Source: Siphonodentalium dalli (lineage: Eukaryota > Mollusca > Scaphopoda > Gadilida > Siphonodentaliidae). From it: a stretch of DNA of 64,000 nt. Both the position numbers and the translations under genes were made by a program. Positions 33,947 to 43,999 of the stretch are shown piece after piece. How positions within the stretch are numbered: position 1 is the first letter of the stretch; every line of letters starts with the position of its first letter. The notes beneath the pieces are model-generated. The model was not told where the DNA came from, did no database searches, and saw only the letters and a list, made by a program, of their open reading frames with translations. The DNA is taken from assembly GCA_032622095.1 (NCBI GenBank), contig CP136061.1, forward strand, positions 118,060,754 through 118,124,753, in the 5' to 3' direction.

Positions 33947-34146
33947 ATTATTTTCTATCTTGCTGATCTGTGAGAGTATAGCACTACATTGAGTGCAGTA
34001 TATGGCGTCACCCGTGTGCATGTTACTTGGCTCAATCAGCTGGTTGAATTTTATTGCGACAATATTGGTGTCTGCCTTCCTGACCCGTCTCAAATTGTTC
34101 GGAACATTTTTGAGCTTCGGAGCTTCTGCACCTTTTGACTCTTCTC
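33947..34146 (-). CDS. cpras1: cpRAS1-like coding exon 4 (residues 110-176), first half of zinc finger
   Basis: Bounded by TTCTAG|GAGAAG and AATAAT|GTAAGT. It carries VPNNLRRVRKADTNIVAIKFNQLIEP, then the first zinc-finger knuckle YCTQCSAIL (C160, C163). The order (a short beta strand, CxxC, spacer, WxCxxC) resembles the zinc-finger entry of Sec23/Sec24 trunk domains. A tRNA-derived SINE in the adjoining intron ends only about 15 bp from this exon's donor. Confidence 0.82.
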
Positions 34147-34224
34147 CTAGAACAGATCAAATTAAAAGGATGGTCAATCACCTCAAAAAAGTAACTTTGT
34201 AATCACAACCTCCTACGCAGTATT

Positions 34225-34803
34225 CTTGCTGCCACTTGCCAAATTTGCTTTGGCAAAAATAATTCACATTTGGCAAAAATATTTTCATTTGGCAAAAGTT
34301 TTGGCAAGTCACTTTTTAATTTCTCAATAAAGTTGAAAAATATCGGTCAATCAATACCATTCATTTTAAGAAACTGTTACAATATAATTATATTAGTGGT
34401 GTTGTATATGGTTTCAGAAAAGTTAACACCTCGATCCAGATGCAGTTAATCTGATAGCATAAGTATCGATGGGTGGAGGGATTACCCATATTTAGTGTGA
34501 TGGTGGTGTTTACATAGCTAATCCTCTTGCAATGTTCCCATTTGATGAAGCAACCCTTCTACCATTTTATTTTATTGTGTTATTTGGTGATTTGTATGAT
34601 AAATCACAAGAGATGTGAATTATTAACTAACTGCTTTCCTATCGATATCAAACGTCGTTCAACCCGCGATCGTCGAGACATAAGACTGAATCAAGGTTAC
34701 AGAAAATAATACTACTAGTATCAGGGATAACATTTGGCAAATTCTAAAAGAATTTGGCAAAAAATATTTTCATTGGCAAATTATTTGGCAAAAGTAAATT
34801 TCT
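34225..34803. repeat. TTTGGCAAA-iterated segments
   Basis: Clusters of TTTGGCAAA at 34225-34312 and 34733-34803, possibly the two ends of one element; both lie in the intron between exons 3 and 4. Confidence 0.4.
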
Positions 34804-34954
34804 GTCCAGCGCAGATCCCGGTCCTATTTCTTTCTACCAGACAGATAAACTTAAAGGTGCACTTATTTGTTCCAGATCACATAAGATACAACATATTTCA
34901 TATGATATACCATTTGAAAGAGTAAGCTCCAAAACAATGTAATTTAAATTTATC

Positions 34955-35023
34955 CGAATAAATCCTGAAAAGTTACCCATAATTCTGCTGTGGTTAAGGA
35001 GTAGATTATTTAGTGCATTACTG
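34955..35023. mobile_element. Family A MITE, right arm only
   Basis: AATCCTGAAAAGTTACCCAT through TAGTGCATTACTG|TA; ends 60 bp from exon 3. Confidence 0.75.
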
Positions 35024-35082
35024 TACAACCACGTTCAGGTGTTGGTGATTTGTATGAGTGTAGGCTATAGAGTAGCTCTTAC

Positions 35083-35172
35083 CTTTTCCTTTTTTGAACA
35101 ATCCAAATTTCCATCCTGGGCTTGATCGGGGTTTACCACCCCCACCTTTGACTCTACTAGAAGCTGTTGGTT
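35083..35172 (-). CDS. cpras1: cpRAS1-like coding exon 3 (residues 80-109)
   Basis: A 90-bp, phase 1-1 exon bounded by TTTATAG|AA and AAAAG|GTAAGA. It encodes a basic Gly/Lys linker (VKGGGGKPRSSPGW) ending KFGLFKKGK. Being symmetric (divisible by three, same phase at both ends), it could be skipped without a frameshift. No domain is recognisable; it belongs to the flexible segment before the zinc finger. Confidence 0.75.
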
Positions 35173-35268
35173 CTATAAAATAGATAAAATTACATGGTTC
35201 AAATCATATATATATGTACCACAACAACTACCGGTATACTGATGATTGATTTGAAGTCACAGTGCAGC

Positions 35269-35358
35269 AGGGACGCCGGAGAAGAGGGGCATGCAGGGGA
35301 AAAGTGCCCTCCTGACTGGTTTGCCCCCCTTGCCCTTTGGTGCTTCCGGCGTCCTTAC
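35269..35358. mobile_element. 90-bp hAT-like MITE with 8-bp target duplication
   Basis: AGGGACGCCGGA and TCCGGCGTCCTTAC ends with AGTGCAGC on both sides (35261-35268, 35359-35366). The interior is GC-rich and palindromic (GGGGCA/TGCCC). Confidence 0.78.
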
Positions 35359-35433
35359 AGTGCAGCCTACAGAGTTGCTGTTGTGGTCATTTCTCAGTTC
35401 AAATGCATGTTAATGATATGCAAAACTATTAAA

Positions 35434-35665
35434 GGCACGGCCGGCGTTCGTTGCCAGGTTCTGTAACGTTTTTTGCTTTTGTTTACATAACCAAGGAAAA
35501 ACATTTGACAATAACATACTGTTTATGCCATATTTCTGATTGGTATAAGAACAAAGTCTGTCTATATTTTACTATTCTTTCTGTTTATGGCGGTTTTGAC
35601 GGAGCTGAATATTTTAACAGCATACCCACTGCTAATGCTGCCCGTATCTTTAAACACCCAACACT
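35434..35665. mobile_element. Family D element, short copy
   Basis: TTAAAGGCACGGCCGGCGTTCG to CTGCCCGTATCTTTAAA with CAATAACATACTGTTTATGCC inside. Confidence 0.65.
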
Positions 35666-36300
35666 ATCTATGAATCCCAATCATCCATATAGTTCATATT
35701 TGTGTCCAATCATGTTTAAAAGACTCTACTAAATCCCAAAAAGCATAGTATACAAAACACAGCAAATAGGCAGGGCACCACTACAGAAATTTCAGCTCTT
35801 CTGGAACCCAGTTTCCTCGGCAACTTCACAAAGAATACCGGTAGAACCAAAAACATCATACGTTTCAAAATCTGACAGATATAGAGTAAACCACATTTGA
35901 GGGGCATGGCGACAAATTTATGTATACATATGATCATAGAATAAAAAAGCACTTATCTATTATCAATAAATGTCAGCATGTATATATGTATGTAATACAC
36001 CATTGTAATAATTTGAACATTGTACCAAAAAGACAAATAAATGATAAAAAAAAAATCAGATCCATGGTGTCATATGAAGGACTTTCACTGAAAAAAATTT
36101 GGATACTTTCACAAGACTTTACTCTTGAATGGGGTGCCAGTAATAGATTACAGTCACTGCATATGGAGCCCTCACCTACTTAAACACTCAAATGAATTAG
36201 ACAGTGTACAGTGACGCAGAACATGTATGATCCCGTGGCTGCATAAATATTCAAATGAAAACAGGCTCATGATTCTAGACCTAATATATCCCTTAATACA

Positions 36301-36513
36301 CAGTAATGCCCTCAATAATCGACTCCTTAACCACAGCAGAATTATGGGTAACCTTTCAGAATTTAGTCGGAAATATGGCTTGTTGCCACCCATCGGAAAG
36401 CTCTCACTGAGAGCTTTCCGATGAATGGCAACAAGCCATATTTCCGACTAAATCCTGAAAAGTTTCCCATAATTCTGCTGTGGTTAAGGAGTCGATTATT
36501 TTGGGCATTACTG
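36301..36513. mobile_element. Family A hairpin MITE, full palindrome
   Basis: CAGTAATGCCCTCAATAATC to TTGGGCATTACTG|TA, centre GAAAGCTCTCACTGAGAGC. Confidence 0.86.
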
Positions 36514-37322
36514 TAACAGGAGACTTTGTGGTGACCTGATAAAGGTGTACAAGACAAAAAGAGGACAGCATAATATCAACAACGAATCAAAGATGCATTA
36601 TACCCTGCTGCAACCATCGACGTATATTGTTAAATTTAGATCAATGCTGCAACTTATACAGCAATGAGAGGTCATCATAAAAAAACTGATGATCAACCAC
36701 AGTAGCAGAGACCTAAGAATGCACATTTTCACCCAGAGAATCTTACCAGTGTGGAATGCTCCCCCTAACATATACATGGACAAGTAGTTAACGCTGAATC
36801 CTTGGCCCAATTTAAGGAATTGGTGGACCTCACTTCACCAGAATTAAGTATCATTTCACAGACCTCAAATGAACATGTTACTTAATTGTTATTGCAAAAC
36901 ACATAAGCACCGGAATTAATAGTCGGTCAGACTCGTTCCGTTAAATATATGATCTCATATAATAAAGGATATTACAGTACTTGGTTGGCTTGATATTAGG
37001 CCCAATATTAGCCTGAGGTAACCTCATATCCTGACACTTTTCTCATAACATGGGACCTATGGTAAGCTCCATTTCTATCGATAAAACTATAACTAAATAT
37101 CTGGTCTGCAGACCGTCTGCTTGATGAAGTGGAGAAATAATGGTAATGCTTTGAAATACGCATATTATGGTTTGAAATTCGGCAGCAAAGAAAAAAGGAA
37201 AAAAGAACCTGGCTTACAACTACTGAGAAGGTAATGTGGCTCCGAACCGCATTTAAGTGACTGTGTGTGCTAGGCAAGAATATGCATATTGCTTTGGTGG
37301 TGGGGGGGATGGCTGAATATAC

Positions 37323-37469
37323 ATGCCCTAAATAATCGACTCCTTAACCACAGCAGAATTATGGGTAATTTTTCCGATGAATGGCAACAAGCCATATTTC
37401 CGACTAAATCCTGAAAAATGACCCATAATTCTGCTGTGGTTAAGGAGTCGATTATTTACGGCATCACTG
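37323..37469. mobile_element. Family A MITE, left arm shortened, 88 bp from exon 2
   Basis: ATGCCCTAAATAATCGACTC to ACGGCATCACTG|TA. The left arm jumps from GGGTAATTTT to CCGATGAATGGC. Confidence 0.78.
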
Positions 37470-37556
37470 TAATTGTGTGTGCCAGGCAAGAATATGCATA
37501 TTGCATTGGTGGTGGGGGGCATGGCTGATTATATGTGAGACAGGATCTAGTCTTAC

Positions 37557-37702
37557 CTGATCTGGTAGCAGGAGGTGGAGGAGGTGGAGGGCGTCCTCCC
37601 AACATATCACACATTACTGCAGAACCTCCCACTGCTGCAGCTCCAGGAGGCTTTGGTGCACTCGATCCTCCCTCACGCTCCCCATCAGAATCTGAATCGT
37701 CA
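37557..37702 (-). CDS. cpras1: cpRAS1-like coding exon 2 (residues 31-79)
   Basis: The acceptor TTTTATTTTAG precedes TGACGATTC and the donor is TCAG|GTAAGA. It continues the acidic stretch (SDDSDSDGERE), then gives a low-complexity linker rich in Ala, Gly and Pro, including seven consecutive prolines (about 69-75). The linker is likely disordered, and the proline run could bind SH3 or WW domains (inference). Entering phase 2 and leaving phase 1 fits both neighbours exactly. The intron toward exon 1 is about 5.3 kb and holds a 45-bp-scale set of repeats, a rolling-circle-like element and a minisatellite. Confidence 0.78.
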
Positions 37703-38425
37703 CTAAAATAAAAACAAATCATAAATATCTACATCACGGTGGGGAATCACGTGGTTTTGAGGTTTGGGAGTACCACGCATTCAAAATGGCAGAGGCGAGT
37801 GCAAATTGCACAAAAACATAAAGATAAGGGACTGACACAAACATATTGACTGTTGCAAGTGTATATGCTTTGTTTTAAAACAAGTTGATACCTTATTTGT
37901 TCGGAAATACTCAGTAGTTTTCTATAACATTCTGACCAAAGTTGCCAGCCAGAGGTTTGTGGAATACACCAGTCCATACATTTATTAGAATCCTTCGACT
38001 GACAACTTTGGTCAGAATGTTAGAGCAAACAACGGTGAGTTTGGACACAAATGAGGTATCAGCATGTTTGAAAAACAATATAGCATATGCTCGTAGCTGC
38101 CAAAATACTATGTAATATATAATTATCCTAGTTACCTTACTCGTATTTAAATTCGCTCAGTACTATATTTCGCGCACTCATCGGCGCATGAATTTAAAAC
38201 TGAGCAAAAAATAGTACGACTCCTTACCACAGGGGAAACAAGATCGAGGGTTATGTTGATAAGTTACACAAATTACAAAAGGTTAATAGACAATAACGCC
38301 TGTACATGTATAGGCCTATATTTACATTCGGTCTACCAATATAAAAATTTCAATCAATCATCGTAACAAAATGATGGTACATGCAGTTATTCTACATGAT
38401 GTAAATAAGCTGTGATCGTGTTTAA

Positions 38426-38817
38426 CCCTTTACCCAACAGAAGGGCCCTGTGCCAATGCATTTTCTTATATATGCGAGTCTACCATAGGTCGCCTCGCAT
38501 ATATAAGAGAATGCATTGGCTTAACACATTAAAAATTATAAAATTGTTAAAGAATGTAAGAAAAAATGGTAAAAAGTGTTAAAAAAAGATTTTTTTTAGG
38601 CCAATGCATTCTCTTATATATGCGAGGCGACCTATGGTCGACTCGCATATTTTAGAGAATGCATTGGCACAGGGCATAACTGTAACTATCACAATGTGGT
38701 CAAGGAGCCGGTTCCAATGATATCCATATGTGTATGGTTCTATTGAGACAGACCAAAGATATTTTAGGCTGTTGAAGCTTTATTTGGCCAGTTTTGACCG
38801 GTTTGTTGGGTAAAGGG
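38426..38817. mobile_element. Family C long variant, intact TTAA flanks
   Basis: TTAA at 38422-38425 and 38818-38821; ends CCCTTTACCCAACA and TGTTGGGTAAAGGG. Two GCATTCTCTTATATATGCGA hairpins separated by an AT-rich spacer. Confidence 0.85.
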
Positions 38818-39100
38818 TTAATATACACATCTATCTTCAGAAACGACTAAGAACTGAAACTGACATCAGATCCAAGACTTTCACAAAAATAATTTATCAG
38901 TTTTGAATTCGCGCAGATAGGTGCGCGAATTTAAAGTGCGCAAAATCAAAACTGAGCGAAAAATAGTAATGCGCGAATTTAAATACGAGGAAGGTATTAC
39001 CCTTTTCCTTGTTTGAGGTTGCATTTGCGATCGCCTTGGCCATTGATGTGATATACCAGGGGGTTGTGGTTGAAAGTACTAGAAATTGTTTTTATTCCAC

Positions 39101-39718
39101 AAGCCTTGCAACAGTGTTTCTGTCATTTCCAAAATGAGGTCCCCAGAGGGTGAATTTAGTGACGCTATCCCACACGGTGGGCTAGCATCCCCAATTCGCC
39201 CTCTGGGAACATCATTCTGCTTAGGCCTCAACAGCTATGGGAGACCTAGGATAAGAATGAAGTTCCCCAGTTGAAGTTGGTTATGTTCACCCATTAGTCA
39301 CTGCAATTATGCATGTTATCTTCTGCAAACTAGGTGATACAGAAGCTGAACAGAAGGGAAAAGTAATGCTTAAGGGGTTACTCTCGCCTAATAAAGTGCT
39401 GACGGTTACACAGGTTGTGAAAATGTGCTGAAGGGTACACAGGGTTTGCTATCAACGCTGACTCAGTTACGTCAACTGCAGTTCAATTTAATTTTCATTG
39501 AAACGTAAACATTTATTTTCCAACATAAATTGTGGCAGATGCGAAAACTAAGGTTTCAAAAGTAGTGTACCCTTCAGCACTTTTTTTGGTGAGAGTAACC
39601 CCTTCTGCAAAATTAACTAAAAACTATGTTAATTTGAGACTGTAGATACTTCCCAGAGGATGAGGCCAAAGCAGAATAAGGTCCCCAGAGGGTGAATTTA
39701 GTGATGCTAGCCCACTAT
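39101..39718. mobile_element. Family B element split by a small TIR insertion
   Basis: Left end AAGCCTTGCAACAGTGTTTC and hairpin 39130-39220, middle to 39368, a foreign inverted-repeat insert 39369-39604, then the start of the right hairpin, cut short at 39718 by a GGATAGGATAGG run. Confidence 0.7.
39369..39604. mobile_element. Small inverted-repeat element inside family B
   Basis: Ends AAGGGGTTACTCTCGCC and GGTGAGAGTAACCCCTT are inverted copies and the match continues inward (AAGTGCTGA / TCAGCACTT). Confidence 0.65.
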
Positions 39719-39784
39719 GGATAGGATAGGATAGGATAATTTATTTACAATATACACATGAATAATACAATGACAGTAACATAT

Positions 39785-41505
39785 AATGAAAGTGTCAATG
39801 ACACTGTAGCTCAACTTAGGTAGGGGAATAATTTAATGGTTGACAGTAAATGGAGGAATAGGAAAGGTGCTAATTGAAATGTCTAACCTGCGCCAAAGAG
39901 TGATGCAAAGAGTAAAATACAGATGGCTGCTGGCGGCCATGTTTTTTGGCCAATTGACCCCAAAAGGACTCGTTCCCATCTACGTGTCATTGTTAACATC
40001 CATGACAAATTTTATGAAGATCTGACCAAAGCTACGACCTACAAACTTCATGATGATCAGACGAACAGTACGACCTGTAGACTGCGCCAATGGATTCAAT
40101 TTTGAAATCCAAAATGGCCCGCGCGAAAGGATTTAGTCATGCAAAGAGTAAAATCCAAGATGGCTGCTGGCGGCCATGTTTTTGGACAGAATGACCCCAA
40201 AACGACTCGCTCACATCTACATGTCATTGTTATCATCCATGACAAATTTCATGACCATCTGACCAAAGCTACGACCTGTAGCCCGCACCAAAGGATTTAG
40301 TCATGCAAAGAGTAAAATCCAAGATAGCTGCTGGCGGCCATGTTTTTTGGCCGAACGACCCCAAAATCACTCGTTCCCATCTACATGTCATTATTAACAT
40401 CCATGACAAATTTCATGATGACCAGACGAACAGTACGACCTGTAGCCCGCGCCAATGGATTGAATCTTGAAATCCAAGATGGCTGCCAGCGGCCATGTTT
40501 TTTGGCCGAATGACCCCAAAATGACTCATTCCCATCTACATGTCAATGTCAACATCCATGACAAATTTCATAAAGATTAGACCAAGGTACAACCTGTAGC
40601 CCGCGCAAAAGGATTTAGTCATGCAAAGAGTAAAATCCAAGATGGCTGGTGGCGGCCATGTTTTTTGGCCGAACGACTCCAAAATCACTCGTTCCCATCT
40701 ACATGTCAGTGTTAAGATCCATGACAAATTTCATAAACTTCCGACCAACGCAACAACCTGTAGCCCGCGCCAAAGGATTTAGTCATGCAAAGAGTAAAAT
40801 CCAAGATGGCTGCTGGCAGCCATGTTTTTTGGCCGAACGACCCCAAAATCACTCGTTCCCATCTACATGTCATTATTAACATCAATGACAAATTTCATGA
40901 TGATCAGACGAACAGTACGACCTGTAGCCCGCGCCAATGGATTGAAACTTGAAATCCAAGATGGCTGCCAGCGGCCATGTTTTTTGGCCGTATGACCCCA
41001 TAATGACTCGTTCCCATCTACATGTCAATGTAAACATTCATGACAAATTTCATAAAGATTAGACCAAGGTACGACCTGTAGCCCGCGCCAAAGGATTTAG
41101 TCATGCAAAGAGTAAAATCCAAGATGGCTGCTGGCAGCCATGTTTTTTGGCCGAACGACCCCAAAATCACTCGTTCCCATCTACATGTCATTATTAACAT
41201 CATTGACAAATTTCATGATGATCAGACGAACAGTACGACCTGTAGCCCGCGCCAATGGATTGAATCGTGAAATCCAAGATGGCTGCCAGCGGCCATGTTT
41301 TTTGGCCGAATGACCCCATAATGACTCGTTCCCATCTACATGTTAATGTCAACATTCATGACAAATTTCATAAATATCAGACCAAAGGTACGACCTGTAG
41401 CCCGCGCCAAAGGAAATTGTTGACGGACACACGCACACACGGACACACTGACGACGGACGCCAAGCCATGGCAATAGCTCAAACTTACAAAAGTAAGTTG
41501 AGCTA
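39785..41505. mobile_element. Family P3 rolling-circle-like element, intact, ~10 cores
   Basis: AATGAAA, mini-hairpin GTGTCAATGACAC, then TAGCTCAACTTA. Cores of ~155 and ~165 bp alternate (both carry AAATCCAAGATGGCTGC), followed by GACGGACACACGCACAC and a 3' hairpin TAGCTCAAACTT ... AAGTTGAGCTA. The 5' TAGCTCAACTT is the inverted match of the 3' arm. ORFs inside follow the repeat and are not genes. Confidence 0.8.
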
Positions 41506-41837
41506 ATAATATAAATGCTGTATATATTGTTGGGGGTTAGCCTAGCCCTATCGGGCTGTCTTCCTGCTACCCCCTAAAACAAGTATCACTATAATTATTT
41601 GCATAGATGGCTTGTATTTTTATCCACGCATACGTACAGACTACATGTATTATCGTGTATAAAACTAACTAGAAACTAGTTTTGGGGCATATCACAGACA
41701 AGTGTTGGTGTGGTTGTGAGACAATCCAGACGAATTGTAAGATACCGCCGTCTTTAGTTAAGTAAGTAAGATAGGAATTATCTATATATATTGCTGGAAA
41801 GTCTTTTTTTGTTTTGTTTGTTGAGTGAGGTGTGAGG

Positions 41838-41909
41838 GGTAGCATCACTAAATTCACCCACGGTGGACCTCATTCTGCAAATGTCAGGCACACTAAACTC
41901 AGGCTTGAT
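41838..41909. mobile_element. Family B element, right terminal fragment
   Basis: GGGTAGCATCACTAAATTCA, CCTCATTCTGCAAATGTCAG and terminus CACACTAAACTCAGGCTTG. Confidence 0.6.
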
Positions 41910-42199
41910 GACAGGGGTTCGTGCCCTCTAGCACTAAACTCAGACTTGGTGGGTTCATGTGAATTTATATCATACTGAGTAAATTTTATAAAAGTCTGTA
42001 AAGCAACTCTTACCACATTTGTTCTAAATTTTCATTATTAATAACCCTCCAATTACATACATATAAACAGGGTTACTAAGGCATTACCAATCAATGTCAA
42101 ATTAGTCCAATAAAGATACCAAAAAGTTTAATTTATATAACAATGGTTCAACATGTTAAATTTTGTTGTTGGAGAACTATCAATATTGAAAATAAGAAC

Positions 42200-42452
42200 A
42201 AAGTTTATATAGTACTCCATGCATGTTTATATAGTACTCCATGCATGTTTATATAGTACTCCATGCAAGTTTATATAGTACTCCATGAATGTTTATATAG
42301 TACTCCGTCTCCATGCATGTTTATATAGTATTCCATGCATGTTTATATAGTACTCCATGCATGTTTATATAGTACTCCATGCATGTTTATATAGTACTCC
42401 ATGCATGTTTATATAGTACTCCATGCATGTTTATATAGTACTCTATGCATGT
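42200..42452. repeat. Minisatellite, ~22-bp unit, about 12 copies
   Basis: GTTTATATAGTACTCCATGCAT repeated head to tail with few changes; lies in the large intron between exons 1 and 2. Confidence 0.9.
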
Positions 42453-43030
42453 TCTTTTAAAAGTGGTGATGTTTTACAGACTTTTAATGTCTTCACAAGG
42501 AATCAAGACGTATTAGTACGCACGGATGGATGGATGCGGCTGATTTTATCATCACGAAATTATTAAGATTTGTTTTTGGTACGGTACTTCTGTATCTATT
42601 TTGTTAAATGAACGATATAACTTTATCTTGTAATCTGTATTTCAGTGCCTTGCAATGCAATATGGGATATTTACTGGTGTTTGTTCCCAAAAAATAATTG
42701 TTGTTCGCAAAGAACTATTAATTTTATGGAAATATATTGGGAAAGATCAAGATGTTTTTTCACAAATACTTTTGATTAAATTATAAGAAATAACTCTTGT
42801 TTGAATAAGTTGTTGTATGAGTTATAACTGAAAACTTTGAAGACAAATTTACAAACAATATATTAGGTTCAAGCATTTAGGTAATAACTGCCTAAATTTA
42901 CTAATCAAACCAAGAGTTATGTCTTAAATGATTTATATGTACGAATGGGTTTATATAGAAACAGTCACCCCGGGGCAGGACCCAAACAACAATCGGTCAT
43001 TTAAATCAATTATCAAAGTAATTAACATAC

Positions 43031-43122
43031 CTCACATGCATTCCTCCCACGATTTCCTCATCTGATACATAATCGTACTCATCTGAGTCATACGCGTACA
43101 CAAAATCTGATGCAAAATTCAT
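43031..43122 (-). CDS. cpras1: cpRAS1-like coding exon 1 (residues 1-30, phase 2)
   Basis: Starts MNFASDFVYAYDSDEYDY and continues as an acidic, tyrosine-rich segment ending VSDEEIVGGMHV. The ATG is supported by an in-frame TGA two codons upstream. A good acceptor (pyrimidine run then TAG at 43179-43181) lies upstream, so the exon probably carries about 56 bases of 5' UTR (43123-43178) behind a non-coding first exon not located. The donor is GAG|GTATGT; two leftover bases (AG) join the T of exon 2 to make a serine. A damaged copy of this exon lies about 100 bp upstream at 43226-43312. Confidence 0.8.
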
Positions 43123-43178
43123 TCTTCACCTTTGTGTGTGGACAACCTTCTTTAATCTGACTGCGTTTTCAGATGTTT
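43123..43178 (-). promoter_or_regulatory. Probable 5' UTR part of the first coding exon
   Basis: Lies between a good splice acceptor (pyrimidine-rich, ending TAG at 43179-43181) and the start codon. It contains an in-frame TGA just before the ATG. The upstream non-coding exon and promoter were not identified. Confidence 0.45.
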
Positions 43179-43225
43179 CTACAATAGGAAAGATGTGTTA
43201 GTGGGGAAGAAAATGCTCATCTTAC

Positions 43226-43312
43226 GTCTATCCCCCCGAGAATCTCTTCATCAGAAACATCTTCATACTCTTCTTTGTCCTAGGCAAAGACATATTTTGA
43301 AGCAAAATCCAT
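43226..43312 (-). pseudogene. Duplicated cpRAS1-like first coding exon with an in-frame stop
   Basis: Reads MDFASKYVFA, stop, DKEEYEDVSDEEILGGID and lines up codon for codon with exon 1. Codon 11, tyrosine in the intact copy, is TAG here. The GAG|GTATGT donor of exon 1 is replaced by bases that do not splice at that point; a GTAAGA two codons earlier is in the wrong phase for exon 2. It lies 5' of the intact exon, as expected for a tandem exon duplication or former alternative first exon. It is probably dead, though a transcript starting further upstream could still include it as UTR. Confidence 0.75.
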
Positions 43313-43999
43313 ATGACACACCTGTCCTGGACTTCTGTTGAAAATAAAAAAAAATTGTTGGAAATGAACTCCATTTTCACCCAGGGACTAGCCTACAGTA
43401 TTCAAATTTGGAGAAGTGAGTTCTCCTTATTAGATTAATAGGGAGAAATGGACTGTTATTATAACAAAAACCGCCATAAATGGAAATAATAGTAAAATAT
43501 AGACAGATTTTGTTCTTATAGCAATCAGAAATATGGCATAAACAGTATGTTATTGTCAAATGTTTTTCCTTTGTTATGTAAACAAAAGCAAAAAAATGTT
43601 ACAGAACCTGGCTATTGTTTAGATCCGGATATGGTAAACATAAAGAGCGTTATTTGTAGGGTCCTGCGAATTGGATATTTTGATCGAATCGAATATCGAA
43701 TCGAATTCACGAAATCGAATCGAATATCGAATCGAATCATATCTGTGTGTTGCATTCTTGATTAGGCATGTTTTGTCAACGATTAGACCATTTGTGAAAC
43801 GTTCTATGAACTACATGCATGAAGTTCCATCACAACTTATGTGGTGATGAACCATCGTTTGAGATACTATTAACTTCAATTGATAATTGTCGAGAAAACA
43901 AAAGAGATCAAAACGTCCATGCGACCATCATAATGATTAATATATTACCTCTAAAGTTCTAAACGGATTATTGGAACTAAAATCACGCGGAATTTCTAC

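Larger units (their letters stand above)
17566..43178 (-). other. cpras1: Gene span: cpRAS1-like VWA protein, 10 coding exons found, 3' end missing
   Basis: Ten minus-strand exons with GT/AG boundaries join without a frame break into 586 codons plus one base (92+146+90+200+192+216+152+207+85+379 bp). Domain order: acidic N-terminus (1-35), Gly/Pro/Lys-rich linker (36-125), CxxC...CxxC zinc finger (C160, C163, C180, C183), VWA domain (about 224-455) with MIDAS residues D230, S232, S234, T370 and D396, then a beta-rich tail (461-586). The zinc finger-VWA pair resembles the Sec23/Sec24 trunk and is the partner of the circularly permuted Ras GTPase domain (motif order G3-G4-G5-G1-G2) described for cpRAS1 proteins. 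No GTPase motifs were found below 17566, so the identity rests on the VWA half; it could be a relative without the GTPase. Exon 10 ends in phase 1 and needs further exons, presumably left of the window. Introns range from about 1.8 to 5.3 kb and are filled with repeats. Confidence 0.75.

Noticed and set aside
42200-42452. CRISPR or telomere-like array
   Set aside because: Head-to-tail 22-bp minisatellite without spacers; the unit is not telomeric.
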